64,000 bases of DNA, taken from assembly GCA_038380795.1 (NCBI GenBank), contig CM076268.1:16496001-16560000 (forward strand). The letters are read 5' to 3'. Of the stretch, positions 60,731 to 64,000 are shown in pieces; position 1 is the first letter of the stretch, and the number at the start of each line of letters is the position of its first letter. The position numbers and the translations under genes are program-made. The notes under the pieces were generated by a model. That model had not been told where the DNA came from. It worked only from the letters and a program-made list of their open reading frames with translations, and made no database searches. The stretch is from Pyrocephalus nanus. Taxonomy: Eukaryota > Chordata > Aves > Passeriformes > Tyrannidae.

Positions 60731-63700
60731 GTAAGTGACTTCTCTCGGGGAATGGGTTTCTGTGCATTTGCTCACTCAGCTTCCTACCCAGGTAAAAAGT
60801 TGTTCTTCAGAAACATCTCAGAGACACAAATCTAGACCAATAACATGAGAAAAGCATCAGCAGATTGCTTAAAAAGTAGAATCACATCATGTAGCCTAGT
60901 GAGGTATTTCCAGTATCCTCACAGTTGTTTTAACATCAATGACTAAAATAAGGGAGAAGAATATTAGATTAATAGAGACCAGTAAGTATTTGTGTTTCTG
61001 TTGAACAAGGCAGGCTTCTATTCTGTTTTCCAGTATGGGCTTGCAAGTGGGTTTATCAATCTGTGCTGCCATACATCTATGTCTGAATATATTTAATTTG
61101 CAGCTTTTGTAATGAAGATGCATCCCTATAAGTAGATGACTGAGGAGACATAAGATGAGGCAAATATATATGTTCAGGTTCAAGTCAGTGTCTGATTTTA
61201 AATGGGTCCAATTTTGAGTAGGTCTAGTTACAGGGCTTTTGTTCAGAACCATCTATAGAAGAAGATTAATGAGTCTGACCTGTTATGATATTTTTGAAGT
61301 TCATGGTAAATTTCCACAGAATCACCTTCTGCACTTAAGGTGCTGATAAGGGTTATTATAAATGTTAATTAAAATGATGAGTGACCTAACAAAAATTAAA
61401 AATGCATGAATGAGAACTGCTTTAGAAACTACTCTGAAATACATGGGGAAACATATATATGCTTTGATTGTTGAAGATTTCTTTTAAAACAGTTAACCTC
61501 ATATTATCAAATGGTGACATTTTAGTCTTATGTGGAAAAGCTGAGTATGATCAAATGGTGCCAAGATAATTCCCAAGATGACAGTCTGGATTCTCAGTAT
61601 TTAATATAAAGTCAATTAAAAATTCCAGGCCGTTTCAGAGATAGAAATTACCTCAGTGTCCTAAGCTCAATGTAAATAATAAAAATATTTGTACACTGCC
61701 GTTACCTATGCTTTCTAAGAGGTAAACAAAAAAAAATTTTAAATGCTTACAGTTACAAAGGGCTATTTTCAAAGCTCAGAAACAAATTAAAATATACATA
61801 TATATGTGAAAAGAACATTCCAATATATAGGAAACTACCTCAGTTGTAAATAGGAATCACAGGAGCAAACAGAAGAATGACTGATTTGATAAAACAAATC
61901 AGTTGATTTTCAACTGACCACTAATATGTTTTCTTCAATGACTGCTGTCCTGACAAGAAGAGTCTGACTTACTGCCTCTTACCGCCACGTGGGGGGATTG
62001 GAGGATAATCCTTCTAAATTCATAAGACTGATTACATGAGAAAAGATCAGGAGGATCAAGAAAGATGTGCCTCCTATCAGACACTGCACTGCTTCTCAAC
62101 ATCATTATGCGAGAGGCGCCCAGAACAGGGCTGCCCAAATGTTTCTATGTTTGCAGTAGGATTTGTTCAAAATTTTGTGGGAGATGTCACTTGAATATGC
62201 TCACATAAGAGAAATTTTCTGTCCATCTAATCCTGCTAGGTATTTTGCACTCATAAATTAATTCATATCAGCTCGATATCTTGTCCAGTTATTCTTCAGT
62301 CATTCTGAGGTAATCTTTACTTAGGCACCCATTTTACTCTTTTAGGATCACTGAGGCCTATACCATTAAAAATGCAATTAAACCATGGTCCCTTTAATCT
62401 ACATTTGGTAACTAAATGTCATATAAATATTTACATTTTATAAATTAAGTACAAAACTCCCAGAGACTCCTCTGGGACCAAGGTTTGATGTTTAAAAACA
62501 ACCCCAAAGACCTCAAAATTGTCACCATTTCCATTCTATGTGTACAAAATGTTCCTGTCCAAGTCCCCACTCTTCACTCAGGCAAAGGTCCCACTAATGT
62601 CACCAGAATCTTTATCTCCATAGGGAACCCAGAATTGCAGCTTGAGTTAGTAACATTTAAGGAATATAATTAGTTCATGGCAGCAGAAATAGGCAGCAAC
62701 TGAAGCCTTTATCATGTTTTGAAAGGATGATTATTTTTCAGATCACTTCATACATGCTTTAGTCAAACTAGATTGTCTGCCTCCCAAGTTCTGAATAAAA
62801 AATTACAAACAGAATTACGCCAGAGAGGAATTTTGCCTCTATTGCCTTGTCAGAATACAAAATTCACAATTACTACTCCTAGATGGCTATAGTACTTTAA
62901 AAATGTCGTGTCTAGCCACTTTCTACTGTTGACACAGTCCATATCCAAACAGCATGGTGCTTTTTAAGTCTTAAGTACATGACAACATTGACAAACCCAT
63001 GGTGTGACATTTTCATGCTTTAATCATCACGCCTTTATAACAAAAGTAAATGTAATAAAAGATCAGAACAGCAATAAATCATTGGGGGAAAAATAAGTGA
63101 CTCCACTTTTAGTGCCTGGTAACCAGTTCTTTAGGGATTATCTCCTTCTTCAACCTGGAAAGGTACCAATAAACGTGAGGAAGCTCCTCATCCTGACTAA
63201 TGCTTCAGAAAAGAAAAGCAGAGGAAAAGATACAGACCTTCTGTAATTCAATTAGCAGGCAGAACAGTCTCTCCCCACAAGATTATGGACCTGTTGACTG
63301 TGAGAGCTAATAGCATTTAATCCAGGATTTAATAGTTGTGAGAAACAGAAGGCCAGGCAGGACCCTTATCCTAACAATTTGTCTCACATTACTCCCAGGG
63401 TCTAGCAGACTATGTGGCTCGAATATTACAAAGGAAAATAATAGGCTGCACAAAATTTGGTATGTCCATTAATATTCTTTAAATAGTAACTGATAACACA
63501 GGCAACATTATAAAGGACAGTAAAATTACCTTACATTTTTTAGTAAGGCATTATTTCCAAATAAAACTAAGAAATAGATCAACAAGAAGTATGTCTTCTG
63601 GAGAATCAAAATCTCACATTCTCACCTTGTAAGAATCAATAATAAATACTATATATATTTGCTTTAATCCATAATCTATTTAATTTATTACACTATTCCT

Positions 63701-64000
63701 TTCAATTCAGAGGTATTTGAAGACAAGGATTTAACTGAGGGTTGGAAACTCAAGAAAAAATATTCCTGGTTTAGTAGAATATAAAAGTATAAAATTGGTG
63801 AAAAAAATGCTTCAAAAGAAGTAAAGGCCTTTGGATTAGAACTATAAGGGGACCGAAATATTCTGATGCTGAAATAACAAACCCTCATTTTTAGAGGTCC
63901 TGTACAAACCCCAGTGAAGTGAAGAAACAAGAGAACCTGGAGACATTCCAACTCAGATTAAGCAGCCAGAAGAGTGATCATTGTGTCACCCAATTTAAAC
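60731..64000. other. PDE6C intron 1 (partial)
   Basis: 3.3 kb of AT-rich sequence to the window end. I searched for the next GAF-A exon and did not see it. Two overlapping short inverted repeats lie at 61880-61916, and a palindromic CCACGTGG lies near 61986. No other gene or named repeat. Confidence 0.65.
61880..61916. repeat. Two overlapping short inverted repeats
   Basis: ACTGATTTG (61880-61888) pairs with CAAATCAGT (61895-61903). CAGTTGA (61900-61906) pairs with TCAACTG (61910-61916). The two hairpins share bases and are mutually exclusive at their junction. Confidence 0.7.

Noticed and set aside
60188..60775. 195-codon minus-strand open frame
   Set aside because: Antisense shadow of PDE6C exon 1.
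60731..60835. Extension of PDE6C exon 1 past the donor
   Set aside because: GTAAGT at 60731 is a strong donor, and the residues beyond do not resemble PDE6.

Overview
The window reads as a nuclear chromosomal segment from a bird. It is AT-rich with introns of a few kilobases, and it carries several copies of CR1, the dominant LINE of avian and reptilian genomes. Its coding exons match vertebrate proteins. It is not bacterial, and I see no operon, CRISPR array, rRNA or tRNA gene. Birds are favoured over turtles or crocodilians because five vertebrate loci sit in 64 kb, and because RBP4 ends in Gly-Phe-Cys-Ser as in chicken. The species cannot be fixed from this sequence.

Five protein-coding genes are supported by joining exons at GT/AG sites with reading phase preserved. 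MYOF (minus, 523-17617) shows only its first seven coding exons; the rest lies beyond the left edge. CEP55 (plus, 19256-29721) is complete, with eight coding exons and 456 residues. FFAR4, also called GPR120 (plus, 38765-43959), is complete with three exons and 367 residues. RBP4 (minus, 45152-51607) is complete with five coding exons and 199 residues. PDE6C (plus, from 60251) shows its first coding exon only, 160 residues, and runs off the right edge. The order and orientation match the mammalian block on human 10q23.33.

Layout: 1-17.6 kb is the 5' part of MYOF with large introns. From 17.6 to 19.3 kb is the divergent MYOF/CEP55 control region, with a CpG-rich stretch, a 20-bp minisatellite and three CACGTG E-boxes. 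CEP55 fills 19.3-29.7 kb. A gene-poor interval with old CR1 and small tandem duplications covers 29.7-38.7 kb. FFAR4 (38.8-44 kb) and RBP4 (45-51.8 kb) converge tail to tail with about 1.2 kb between stop codons. RBP4 and PDE6C diverge across 8.6 kb containing two CR1 copies.

The genes are not an operon and do not form one pathway. MYOF acts in membrane fusion and repair, CEP55 in cytokinetic abscission, FFAR4 in long-chain fatty-acid sensing, RBP4 in retinol transport in blood, and PDE6C in cone phototransduction. RBP4 and PDE6C are linked only loosely, through retinoid supply to the eye. I found no undescribed biological system. The better leads are an in-frame alternative donor in FFAR4, two substitutions near the RBP4 ligand entrance, the 14-nt terminal coding exon of RBP4, E-box clusters, inverted repeats, and two unexplained open stretches.
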